Positions 1 through 5,568 of a stretch of DNA of 29,855 nucleotides are shown piece after piece (the first letter of the stretch is position 1; each line of letters starts with the position of its first letter). The notes under the pieces are model-generated. The model made no database searches, had not been told where the DNA came from, and saw only the letters and a list, made by a program, of their open reading frames with translations. The DNA comes from Collinsella sp. Lineage in GTDB: Bacteria > Actinomycetota > Coriobacteriia > Coriobacteriales > Coriobacteriaceae. The stretch is taken from positions 1-29,855 of the forward strand of contig JAUMMZ010000004.1 in the NCBI GenBank assembly GCA_031296755.1, written 5' to 3'. The translations under genes and the position numbers were made by a program.

Positions 1-109
1 CATGGGAAGGCTCGAGGCCTACCTCGTGTACTATCGTGAGGAGCGGATCAAGAAGTCCCTCGGGTGGCTGAGCCCGATGGAGTACCGCAGGAAGCTTGGA
101 TACGCCTAG
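1..109 (+). CDS. IS3-family transposase, C-terminal fragment cut by window edge
   Basis: The last 36 codons of a frame open at the left edge are visible, ending in TAG at 107-109. They read EAYLVYYREERIKKSLGW followed by LSPMEYRRKLGYA. This is the usual end of the IS3-family integrase domain (Tyr-rich helix, then RIK..LG..SP.EYR), placed after the catalytic glutamate. The rest of the gene lies outside the window, so it cannot be told whether the transposase is intact. It differs from the transposase at 5569-6480, so this is a second IS3-family type. Confidence 0.75.
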   Translation, partial: MGRLEAYLVYYREERIKKSLGWLSPMEYRRKLGYA

Positions 110-139
110 GCGCGGTCCAAGAAATCGTCCGCACCCCCA
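1..139 (+). mobile_element. Right end of an IS3-family insertion sequence
   Basis: Thirty bases follow the transposase stop before similarity to a dispersed palindromic repeat begins. Read inward on the other strand, the end is TGGGGGTGCGGACGATTTCT followed by TGGAC. It starts with TG as IS3-family ends do, and it shares TTCTTGGA with the terminal repeat of the complete element at 5530-6978. The exact boundary is uncertain by a few bases (about 136-143), because the element end and the repeat loop both contain C and A runs. The left end is outside the window. Confidence 0.6.
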
Positions 140-165
140 AACAGTCCCTATTTCACCGCAACTTA
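140..165. repeat. Half copy of the TTGCGGTGGAATA hairpin repeat, interrupted by the IS
   Basis: The sequence AACAGTCCCTATTTCACCGC followed by AACTTA matches the right arm of the complete hairpin repeats at 13378-13444 and 21787-21852, and it starts in their loop. The left arm is missing and should lie on the far side of the IS, outside the window. Its variable stem block is TCCC, where the other copies have TCCG or GAAC. Confidence 0.6.
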
Positions 166-177
166 TATGGGGATTGA

Positions 178-870
178 TTAGATGAACGAGTCTTTGGACA
201 GCTCAAAGTAGTCGGGATGCAAGGCAATAACCGGACCCTGCTCCTCGGGCATTAGATGCAAATGCGTCTCTGCCAGATAGCTCGCCGTGTCGGTATCGCC
301 CTTCTTAATGGCCTCGAGAATCCGGCGATGCTGCCCACGGATCGGCTCCCAGTCCAGATCCTGCGACACCATACGCAACCAGTTGTATCGCTCAAAATGC
401 GTATTGACGCTCTTCATCCAATCCCACAACATGTGGCGGCCGGCAATCTCAAAACATGTCTCATGGAACAGGTTGTCCAGATCGAAAAAGCGACGCGTTT
501 CACGATGATCGAGCGACTCGGACTCGGCAAGAATCTGCTCGAGCCGATGTTTTTGCTCGGGCGTGGCGGCCGAGCAACATTTAATGAGCACGCTTCTCTC
601 GAGTTTCTCGCGCAAAAAGCAAGCGTTCTCGGCATGCTCCATGCTGATTTTTGAGACGTAGGTGCCGCTTTTGGGACGCGTTTCCACCAGCTCCTGCTCA
701 CGCAGGCGCACAAAGGACTCGCGAATGGGCGTGCGCCCGATTCCCGTCTCCTTTTCCAGACCAATCGCCGAAAGGCGCGTGCCGGGCTTGAGCTCGGCAT
801 AGATGATCTTGGACCGCAATGCGTTGTACGCCTGGTCTTGCAGGCTCTGATAATGCTGGTGTTGTTCCAT
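178..870 (-). CDS. GntR-family transcriptional regulator, FCD (FadR/VanR) subfamily
   Basis: A 230-residue DNA-binding regulator. Residues about 8-73 form a GntR winged helix-turn-helix, with the recognition helix around TGIGRTPIRESFVRL and the wing around PKSGTYVSK. The rest is an all-helical FCD ligand domain with the expected metal/ligand residues D132, H136, H181 and H203. The start at 870 was chosen because GAGGG stands five bases upstream; the frame stays open further up, but the domain begins here. It is on the same strand as the sugar-acid permease at 1129-2463 and downstream of it, so it probably regulates that permease and responds to a sugar acid or its catabolite. This is inferred from context only. 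An IS3-family element ends about 40 bases beyond the stop codon and leaves the gene intact. Confidence 0.9.
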   Translation of the reverse strand: MEQHQHYQSLQDQAYNALRSKIIYAELKPGTRLSAIGLEKETGIGRTPIRESFVRLREQELVETRPKSGTYVSKISMEHAENACFLREKLERSVLIKCCSAATPEQKHRLEQILAESESLDHRETRRFFDLDNLFHETCFEIAGRHMLWDWMKSVNTHFERYNWLRMVSQDLDWEPIRGQHRRILEAIKKGDTDTASYLAETHLHLMPEEQGPVIALHPDYFELSKDSFI

Positions 871-938
871 AAAGCCCTCGGATGAAGCCTCGGTTAATCG
901 AATACCACCATGCAATACTATCGCATCCCCCGCCCCCT

Positions 939-1013
939 CATAAGTTGCGGTGGAATAGTTCCTGTTCAAAGCCTTCAGCAGCAAAAACAGGAACTATTCC
1001 ACCGCAACTTATG
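939..1013. repeat. Long perfect hairpin, TTGCGGTGGAATA repeat family
   Basis: The arms at 939-966 and 986-1013 are perfectly complementary over 28 bp around a 19-nt loop, and are flanked by C-rich and G-rich runs that nearly continue the pairing. The outer stem core AAGTTGCGGTGGAATA is shared with the repeats at 13378-13444 and 21787-21852. The inner stem differs (GTTC/GAAC here, CGGA/TCCG there) but still pairs. It lies between the GntR gene and the permease terminator. There is no run of T after the stem, so a plain intrinsic terminator is not the best reading. Confidence 0.85.
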
Positions 1014-1044
1014 GGGGGGGGACGGGTGCGACATGCCGTTGGTA

Positions 1045-1092
1045 TAAAAAGCAAAGGCCCGCGGACAGTTTGATAGGCAACTGTCCGCGGGC
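1045..1092 (-). terminator. Intrinsic terminator of the GntP-type permease gene
   Basis: GCCCGCGGACAGTT (1057-1070) and AACTGTCCGCGGGC (1079-1092) form a perfect 14-bp stem with an 8-nt loop. On the minus strand it is followed by CCTTTGCTTTTT. It lies about 37 bases past the permease stop codon. Confidence 0.85.
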
Positions 1093-1128
1093 TTGCGGTG
1101 AGACACGCTTGTCTTATGCGTTTCTCGC

Positions 1129-2463
1129 CTAGATAAACAGGCTCAGGATCAGAACCATGATGAGGCCGACAACGGAGTTGACGAGCTCCAACAGGCCCCA
1201 TGTCTTATAGGTATCCTTCATCGACAGGCCAAACGACTGCTGGAACAGCAGGTAGCCGCCGTCGTACATAGGCGTGATGGTATTGGATGCGCAGGCGCAG
1301 ACCAGTACTGCAAGCACCGGGTTGATGCCAAACTGCGTAACCATAGGTGCCACGACGCCGGCGGCGGTGATGGCCGAGACGGTACCCTGGCCGGTGAGCA
1401 GGCGCAGGACCACCGTGATCACCCAAGCCAAAATCAGCGGCGACACCGGCATGAGGCTCACCATGTCGGCAAGCGTCGCGCCAACGCCAGAAGTAATGAT
1501 GACCTGCTTCATGATGCCGCCGGCACCGATAACGAGCAGCACGTTCGCGACGCCCTTGATAGCATCGGACATAGAGCTAGAGATCTCTCCGCCATCCATG
1601 CCGCGCGTATAACCATACGCAACCATGGCAAGAATCATCGTGATGAGCATAGTGATATCTGCGCTACCGATGCAGCTGGCAAGATCGTATGCAAAGCAAC
1701 CCTCGCCCACCGTGTTCTTGATAATCGAAGCCCCAATCATGATGATTGCCGGGAACAGCGGCACCAGAATGGAAAGCCAGAACGGCGGAAGCTCGTCCGC
1801 GGGCCTGCGCTCCGCCGGCTTCATAACATTGCCAAGCGGCATGTCATCGAGACCGGGGATGAAATGGCACAGCAAAAGACCAGAGCAGATAAGTGTCGGA
1901 ATCGTGACGATCAGACCAAAGATGTAGACCGGCGGAACCTCGGCACCAAAGGCACTCACCAGCGCCATAGGACCAGGCTGCGGCGGAAAAAGAGAATGGC
2001 CCATCGTGGTACCAGAAACAGCCGGGATAATCAGGCGCATATAGGGGATGTCGGCCTCTTTGGCGATGCTGATAACGAGCGGCGTAACGATAAGGAACGC
2101 CACCTCGTAGAACATGCTCATACCAAAGATAACGCCGATGATCAGAAGCGCAACAGGCAGCAGCTTAATACCGAGCTTGTCAACGATAGTGTCGGCAATC
2201 TGCTGCGAGGCACCCGAATCGGTCATCAGTTTTCCGATGGCTGCGCCAAAGATAATGATCAGCGCAAGCGACTTAAGCGTTCCGCCCAGTCCATCTTCCA
2301 TGGTGGTGACAAGGTCGCCCACAGAGATGCCGTCGGCAAGGGCGATAAAAATGGCGGAAAGAATAAGCGCAATGATGCTGTTGATTTTAAACTTAACGAT
2401 CATGGCGACCAGCAGGACTACGCCCACCAGCACCCAAAGGAGTGAAACAACTCCTGCATTCAT
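1129..2463 (-). CDS. GntP-family gluconate/sugar-acid:H+ symporter
   Basis: A 444-residue polytopic inner-membrane permease of the gluconate/GntP (ion transporter superfamily) type, with about 12-14 hydrophobic segments. Family features visible are the N-terminal VKFKINSIIALILSA segment, GMSMFYEVAFLIVTPL, TTMGHSLFPPQPGPMALV, and the C-terminal half with TGQGTVSAITAAGV and SNTITPMYDGGYLLFQQSFG. The length is normal for the family. ATG 2463 was chosen because AAGGGAG lies seven bases upstream. The HIT hydrolase gene lies 66 bp upstream on the same strand and a strong terminator follows. The likely substrate is an aldonate such as gluconate. It is clearly different from the second GntP permease at 8925-10286, so the locus has two sugar-acid importers. 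Confidence 0.9.
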   Translation of the reverse strand: MNAGVVSLLWVLVGVVLLVAMIVKFKINSIIALILSAIFIALADGISVGDLVTTMEDGLGGTLKSLALIIIFGAAIGKLMTDSGASQQIADTIVDKLGIKLLPVALLIIGVIFGMSMFYEVAFLIVTPLVISIAKEADIPYMRLIIPAVSGTTMGHSLFPPQPGPMALVSAFGAEVPPVYIFGLIVTIPTLICSGLLLCHFIPGLDDMPLGNVMKPAERRPADELPPFWLSILVPLFPAIIMIGASIIKNTVGEGCFAYDLASCIGSADITMLITMILAMVAYGYTRGMDGGEISSSMSDAIKGVANVLLVIGAGGIMKQVIITSGVGATLADMVSLMPVSPLILAWVITVVLRLLTGQGTVSAITAAGVVAPMVTQFGINPVLAVLVCACASNTITPMYDGGYLLFQQSFGLSMKDTYKTWGLLELVNSVVGLIMVLILSLFI

Positions 2464-2529
2464 AGATAAGCTCCCTTTAACTGGCAATGAAGCCAAGTGC
2501 TTCTATTCGAAATAGCAGCTTTTACTCGC

Positions 2530-2964
2530 TTACAGGTTGGCGACAATTGCCTGGGCGATCTCGTCGTACTGAGCCGACTCGAGCGTGACGCGACCGGGGT
2601 TCATGGCAAACACGTCGCCAAACTCAAACGGGTCGTCCTTGTACTTGGGGACGATATGCACGTGCAGGTGATGCATGGTGTCGCCGTAGGCACCAAAGTT
2701 AATCTTGTCGGGATTGAACGCCTTGTGCAGCGCTGCCGCGACGTGGCGGACATCGGCCATAAAGGCGGCGGCGTCTTCCTCGGACATGCAGGAGATGTCA
2801 TCGACGTGCTGCTTGGAGGCCACGATTACGCGGCCCTTATGACTCTGCTCCTTAAACAAGATGAGCTTGCTGGCAGGCAGGTCAAGCATGGGGATGCCAA
2901 AGGCATCGACGAGCGTGTTGTCGGTCCCGCACATGCAGTACGAGCAATCGGTATGCTGTTCCAT
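2530..2964 (-). CDS. HIT-family (histidine triad) nucleotide hydrolase/transferase
   Basis: A 144-residue cytosolic protein. The histidine triad is H99-L-H101-V-H103 within MHHLHVHIVPK; the middle His is the expected nucleophile that takes an AMP group from the substrate. N-terminal cysteines C7, C10 and C12 (CSYCMC) resemble the CxxC seen at the start of many bacterial HIT proteins that bind zinc. The start at 2964 follows AAAGGA at a spacing of five bases; the frame is open to 3141, but that part is regulatory palindromes. It may be co-transcribed with the downstream permease (66-bp gap). HIT proteins hydrolyse dinucleoside polyphosphates or AMP conjugates, and the substrate here is not known. 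Confidence 0.9.
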   Translation of the reverse strand: MEQHTDCSYCMCGTDNTLVDAFGIPMLDLPASKLILFKEQSHKGRVIVASKQHVDDISCMSEEDAAAFMADVRHVAAALHKAFNPDKINFGAYGDTMHHLHVHIVPKYKDDPFEFGDVFAMNPGRVTLESAQYDEIAQAIVANL

Positions 2965-2995
2965 GGTGATCCTTTCAATCTGGACAATGATGAAT

Positions 2996-3032
2996 GCCGC
3001 TTTTGCGGCAGGTGTAACCCCTCGTTTACACC
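2996..3032 (-). other. Two adjacent small hairpins in the leader of the HIT gene
   Basis: GCCGC/GCGGC (2996-3000, 3005-3009, loop TTTT) and GGTGTAA/TTACACC (3011-3017, 3026-3032) lie 30-70 bases upstream of the HIT start codon. Neither is followed by a T run. They could be leader structure or binding sites; no function is assigned. Confidence 0.4.
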
Positions 3033-3061
3033 ACCAGATAATGGACAGATACAACGCATGC

Positions 3062-3095
3062 GTAGTCGATACGAAATCGGTTTCGTATCGACTAC
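3062..3095. promoter_or_regulatory. 15-bp-arm palindrome with LacI-type core ACGAAATCGGTTTCGT
   Basis: GTAGTCGATACGAAA (3062-3076) and its exact complement at 3081-3095 flank TCGG. The central 16 bases (3071-3086) have the GAAA-n-CG-n-TTTC layout with a central CG that is typical of LacI-family operators. The reverse complement of the same 16-mer recurs at 3196-3211. The site lies between the divergent HIT and YczE-like genes. Confidence 0.6.
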
Positions 3096-3130
3096 CGCCA
3101 TGATACAGCCAACGAGTTGTTACGATTAGA

Positions 3131-3140
3131 TGAACGTTCA
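3131..3140. promoter_or_regulatory. Operator-like palindrome TGAACGTTCA
   Basis: This perfect 10-bp palindrome with central CG is the core of the two GGTGAACGTTCACC sites in front of uxaC (29487-29538). It lies about 18 bases upstream of the promoter at 3159-3186. It may bind the same regulator or a paralogue. Confidence 0.45.
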
Positions 3141-3158
3141 CTTTTTATTGTTTTTCTC

Positions 3159-3186
3159 TTTGCAAATAGAATCCCGTGCGTATACT
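3159..3186 (+). promoter_or_regulatory. Sigma-70-type promoter for the YczE-like gene leader
   Basis: TTTGCA (3159-3164), a 16-base spacer and TATACT (3181-3186) make a near-consensus promoter. Transcription would start near 3193, at or beside the operator-like 16-mer at 3196-3211, so a bound repressor would block it. The transcript would carry about 260 bases of leader before the start codon at 3454. Confidence 0.6.
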
Positions 3187-3195
3187 AAGACTCAA

Positions 3196-3211
3196 ACGAA
3201 ACCGATTTCGT
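3196..3211. promoter_or_regulatory. LacI-type operator ACGAAACCGATTTCGT at the transcription start
   Basis: This is the reverse complement of the core at 3071-3086, located ten bases after the -10 box. The centres of the two sites are 125 bp apart, a distance compatible with looping by a tetrameric LacI-family repressor. The regulator gene is not in the window. Confidence 0.6.
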
Positions 3212-3214
3212 CGA

Positions 3215-3426
3215 GCGTGAGCAATAGGATGCTAAGACGCACCCTACCATCTTGGCATCCTATTGCCCACGCAATGTCATTTGCTTTCCCCCCCCGTCTC
3301 GCTGGCTCTTCAGTCCCATTCCGGCACAGCGAGACACTTCCTAGACAACTGACCGTGGGGCCGGCTTTTCTGCTTTAACAGCAGTGCCTCCGATAATCCT
3401 CTTTTGCCGGTCCGGGTCAGTTTTTT
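3215..3426 (+). ncRNA. Structured leader RNA ending in a terminator-like stem (candidate attenuator or riboswitch)
   Basis: Three strong stems follow one another. H1 is GCGTGAGCAATAGGATGC (3215-3232) with 3255-3272, 17 of 18 paired around a 22-nt loop. H2 is GTCTCGCTG (3296-3304) with CAGCGAGAC (3327-3335). H3 starts with AACTGACC (3347-3354) pairing GGTCAGTT (3415-3422), continues with GGGCCGGC (3358-3365) against GCCGGTCC (3406-3413), and encloses CTGCT/AGCAG. H3 runs into TTTTTT (3421-3426), 27 bases before the YczE-like start codon. A stem with a T run just before a gene is the layout of transcription attenuation. The sequence matches no riboswitch consensus I can recall. It could also be a free-standing small RNA. 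Confidence 0.45.
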
Positions 3427-3453
3427 CACACAACCGAAAGAACGGGTAGCAAC

Positions 3454-4134
3454 ATGCGACCGCTCATCATCATGAATGGCGAGAAGATCGATTGGTTCCA
3501 TACCGTCATCAGGATGCTGATGTATCTGGCGGGCGTTGCAGTACTGGCACTCGGCATGAGTCTCCAGACGGCATCCGGCCTGGGCGTCGCCACGCTCACG
3601 TGCTTTGCCACAACCCTATCCATGCTCACGGGCAAGACGCTCGGCTTTTGGATCACTGCTACCTATGTCGCCTACATCGTGGCACAATTCACTATCTTGC
3701 GACGCGAGTTCCAGCCGCGCATCCTACTCGAGCTGTGCTTCTCAACGCTCATCGGCGGCTTCACCGACTTCTTCATGGCGGTCAACCCGCTGCATCCCGC
3801 AGCACTCCCCATACAGGTTGAGACCATGCTGCTCTCCCTCGCTGTCACTGCATTTGGCGTAAGTCTCGTCGTCAACATGGGCGTTGTCCCCAACGCGCCC
3901 GACGGCCTGGTGCAGGTCATTGCCGAAAAGATTAAACGCCGCTTTGGCGACGTAAAAGTCGTGTTCGACTGCTCGCATGTCGCCGTGTCTCTCGTTCTGT
4001 CGCTCGCGCTCATGCACAACCTAGGCGGCTTTGGCGTGACCACCGCCATCTCGGCGCTGTTCTTGGACCATGTCATCAACATCGCTAATAAGCTGTTCGC
4101 CCAGCGCTTTGTGCGCGCGGCATTCGGGAAATAG
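3454..4134 (+). CDS. YczE/YitT-like integral membrane protein (DUF6198-type)
   Basis: A 226-residue membrane protein with about five or six hydrophobic segments. The first (residues about 20-37, YLAGVAVLALGMSLQ) is followed by ASGLGVATLTCFATTLSMLTGKTLGFW. This fits the YczE-type pattern of a helix, a GLG loop and a second helix ending in G..FG.W. The family is poorly characterised and a transport role is only presumed. ATG 3454 is the first start in frame; the ribosome-binding site is weak (AAAGAACGG). The gene sits behind a promoter with an operator and a structured leader ending in a terminator, so its expression seems doubly controlled. The next gene on the strand starts 113 bp on, past a tandem repeat. 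Confidence 0.75.
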   Translation: MRPLIIMNGEKIDWFHTVIRMLMYLAGVAVLALGMSLQTASGLGVATLTCFATTLSMLTGKTLGFWITATYVAYIVAQFTILRREFQPRILLELCFSTLIGGFTDFFMAVNPLHPAALPIQVETMLLSLAVTAFGVSLVVNMGVVPNAPDGLVQVIAEKIKRRFGDVKVVFDCSHVAVSLVLSLALMHNLGGFGVTTAISALFLDHVINIANKLFAQRFVRAAFGK

Positions 4135-4160
4135 CACCACCGTAAGAACCCGCAAACAGC

Positions 4161-4230
4161 GCTATACGTTGCTATATCTCACTATACTTTGCTATATCTT
4201 GCTATACTTTGCTATATCTTGCTATATCTT
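4161..4230 (+). repeat. Seven tandem 10-bp repeats (GCTATAYYTT) before the AAA+ ATPase gene
   Basis: Seven units lie in exact 10-bp register: GCTATACGTT, GCTATATCTC, ACTATACTTT, GCTATATCTT, GCTATACTTT, GCTATATCTT, GCTATATCTT. In the first six, TATAC and TATATC types alternate, giving a 20-bp higher-order unit. Every unit carries a -10-like TATAC or TATATC on the same face of the helix. The array ends 17 bases before the start codon, directly before the ribosome-binding site. Confidence 0.95.
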
Positions 4231-4247
4231 GAGCAAAGGTGGCTCAC

Positions 4248-5339
4248 ATGCAAACAAACCCTTTTAAGCCCACAGCAGGTAAAACACCTCCCACGATTAT
4301 CGGCCGCGAAGATGTACTTGAAGAATTCAGTGAAGGCCTCACCAACGGGCCTGGTGCCCCTGGGCGCCTAATGCGCATAGCCGGCGTCCGTGGAACGGGC
4401 AAGACGGTCCTCCTTGACGAGTGCTCACGTTTGGCGCAAAGCCGTGGCTGGACGGTCATAAAAGAGGTCGCAACCGAGGGACTTTGCCAGCGCATTCTCG
4501 AACAGCTGCAGCCCAAATTCCAGGCCAAACACGCCAGATTTGAGCCCACCGTAGCTGGCATATCCATCGGCAGCATAGATATTGAGCGAATCGGCCCATC
4601 GCTACGCGACGCCATGAGACAGACAATAACCAAGAATGGAAATGGCCTGCTCATCACTCTCGACGAGGTTCAAGACGCAGAGCTCGATGAGGTCCGAACG
4701 CTCTCCATTGCGATTCAGCAGGTTATCGGCGAAGACCTTGATATCGCCTTTGTTTTTGCTGGGCTGCCTTCGATGATTGAAAGCATCATCAACGGAAAGA
4801 CACTTACGTTTTTGCGCCGTGCCCTCCCCTTTGATCTGAAGGCTGTGGCAGTAACCGAAGTGTCGTACTCCCTCGAGGAAACCATTGAAGCGTCTGGCAT
4901 GGAGTTGCAGCCAGGTATTGCCGGCCAACTTGCCGAGGCAACGCAAGGCTATCCTTTCATGATCCAACTCGTTGGATACTACGCATGGCAGTTGGCGAGA
5001 CGCGCACATACAGCGATTATTGGAGAAGAAGAAGCCGAGCGTGGCATTACAACGGCACGCGAACGCTTCTGCGCCATGGTGATTGAGCCCGCGCTGCAGC
5101 GCATTCCGCCCACGTGCATCGCTTATCTGCTGAGCATGGCATCTTTGGGGCAGACGAGCTCGACCAGCATGGTTGCCGATGCCCTAAACAAAACGCCTCA
5201 ACAGGTGAGTTCCGTCCGCAGCCGCCTGTTAAGAGAATCGATTATCGAGGCTCCCTCGTACGGCAAGGTCTCATTTGCCATCCCCTACATGCGCGACTAC
5301 CTCTACGAGCACAAAGCCGAACTGGAAGTTGAACTGTAG
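4248..5339 (+). CDS. Orphan AAA+ ATPase with C-terminal winged-helix-like region
   Basis: A 363-residue soluble P-loop ATPase of the AAA_16/ATPase_2 (Orc1/Cdc6-like) kind. It has Walker A GVRGTGKT (residues 46-53), Walker B LLITLDE with D139/E140, and a sensor-1 region around AFVFAGLPS. The C-terminal part (about 265-350: IAYLLSMASLG, TPQQVSSVRSRLLRESIIEA, GKVSFAIPYMRDYL) reads as a winged helix. ATG 4248 is preferred over GTG 4239 because AAAGGTGG lies five bases before it and would overlap the GTG. No partner gene is adjacent: a membrane protein lies upstream and an IS lies downstream. Repeats stand on both sides. Such ATPases occur singly in many actinobacteria and archaea; the function is unknown and may be DNA binding or remodelling. 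Confidence 0.85.
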   Translation: MQTNPFKPTAGKTPPTIIGREDVLEEFSEGLTNGPGAPGRLMRIAGVRGTGKTVLLDECSRLAQSRGWTVIKEVATEGLCQRILEQLQPKFQAKHARFEPTVAGISIGSIDIERIGPSLRDAMRQTITKNGNGLLITLDEVQDAELDEVRTLSIAIQQVIGEDLDIAFVFAGLPSMIESIINGKTLTFLRRALPFDLKAVAVTEVSYSLEETIEASGMELQPGIAGQLAEATQGYPFMIQLVGYYAWQLARRAHTAIIGEEEAERGITTARERFCAMVIEPALQRIPPTCIAYLLSMASLGQTSSTSMVADALNKTPQQVSSVRSRLLRESIIEAPSYGKVSFAIPYMRDYLYEHKAELEVEL

Positions 5340-5360
5340 AAACGGCAACTGCCCTGCAAG

Positions 5361-5505
5361 ACGAAAACCGTTTTCGTACGGATTTAAAGCAGACGTAAAC
5401 GATTTTCGTCTTGATTTGCGTACGGAATTAAGACGTAAATTGCGCTTTCGTACGCTTATTACCAGACGCAAATTGTTTTCGTCCGGCCATGCGTCCCCAA
5501 TCTAG
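5361..5505. repeat. Diverged tandem pair of 73-bp units, each with two ACGWAAA..TTTCGT palindromes
   Basis: Four palindromes occur: 5361-5377 (ACGAAAAC, C, GTTTTCGT; perfect), 5393-5409, 5433-5451 and 5466-5482, with centres at about 5369, 5401, 5442 and 5474. The pair spacing of 32 repeats, and the second pair is the first shifted by 73 bp. Intervening words such as TTCGTACG and AGACG[T/C]AAA are also shared. No plausible reading frame covers it. It lies just after the ATPase gene and before the split terminator. Confidence 0.75.
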
Positions 5506-5509
5506 ACGA

Positions 5510-5529
5510 AAAGAGCCCCGAGCTCGTAT
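5510..5529. terminator. Left arm of a bidirectional terminator split by the IS, plus TSD copy
   Basis: AAAGAGCCCCGA (5510-5521) is the exact complement of TCGGGGCTCTTT at 6986-6997. Removing the IS and one TAT restores a 12-bp stem with a 12-base loop between the convergent ATPase (+) and dehydratase (-) genes, with T-rich sequence on both sides. TAT at 5527-5529 is the left target-site duplication. Confidence 0.75.
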
Positions 5530-5568
5530 TGAACTGCATCCCAATTCTTGGACGGGCTAATTAGCGGC

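Noticed and set aside
939..1013. Ordinary intrinsic terminator
   Set aside because: A real terminator for the permease is at 1045-1092. This stem is too long, has no T run, and belongs to a repeat family.
2965..3141. N-terminal extension of the HIT protein to 3141
   Set aside because: The extension is made of operator palindromes and hairpins; a proper ribosome-binding site precedes ATG 2964 and the family starts there.
3130..3378. Plus-strand frame of 82 codons starting MNVHFLLF
   Set aside because: Its first codons are the TGAACGTTCA operator and the rest crosses the promoter and the leader stems; no binding site or protein similarity.
4161..4230. CRISPR array
   Set aside because: The units are 10 bp in direct contact without spacers and there are no cas genes.
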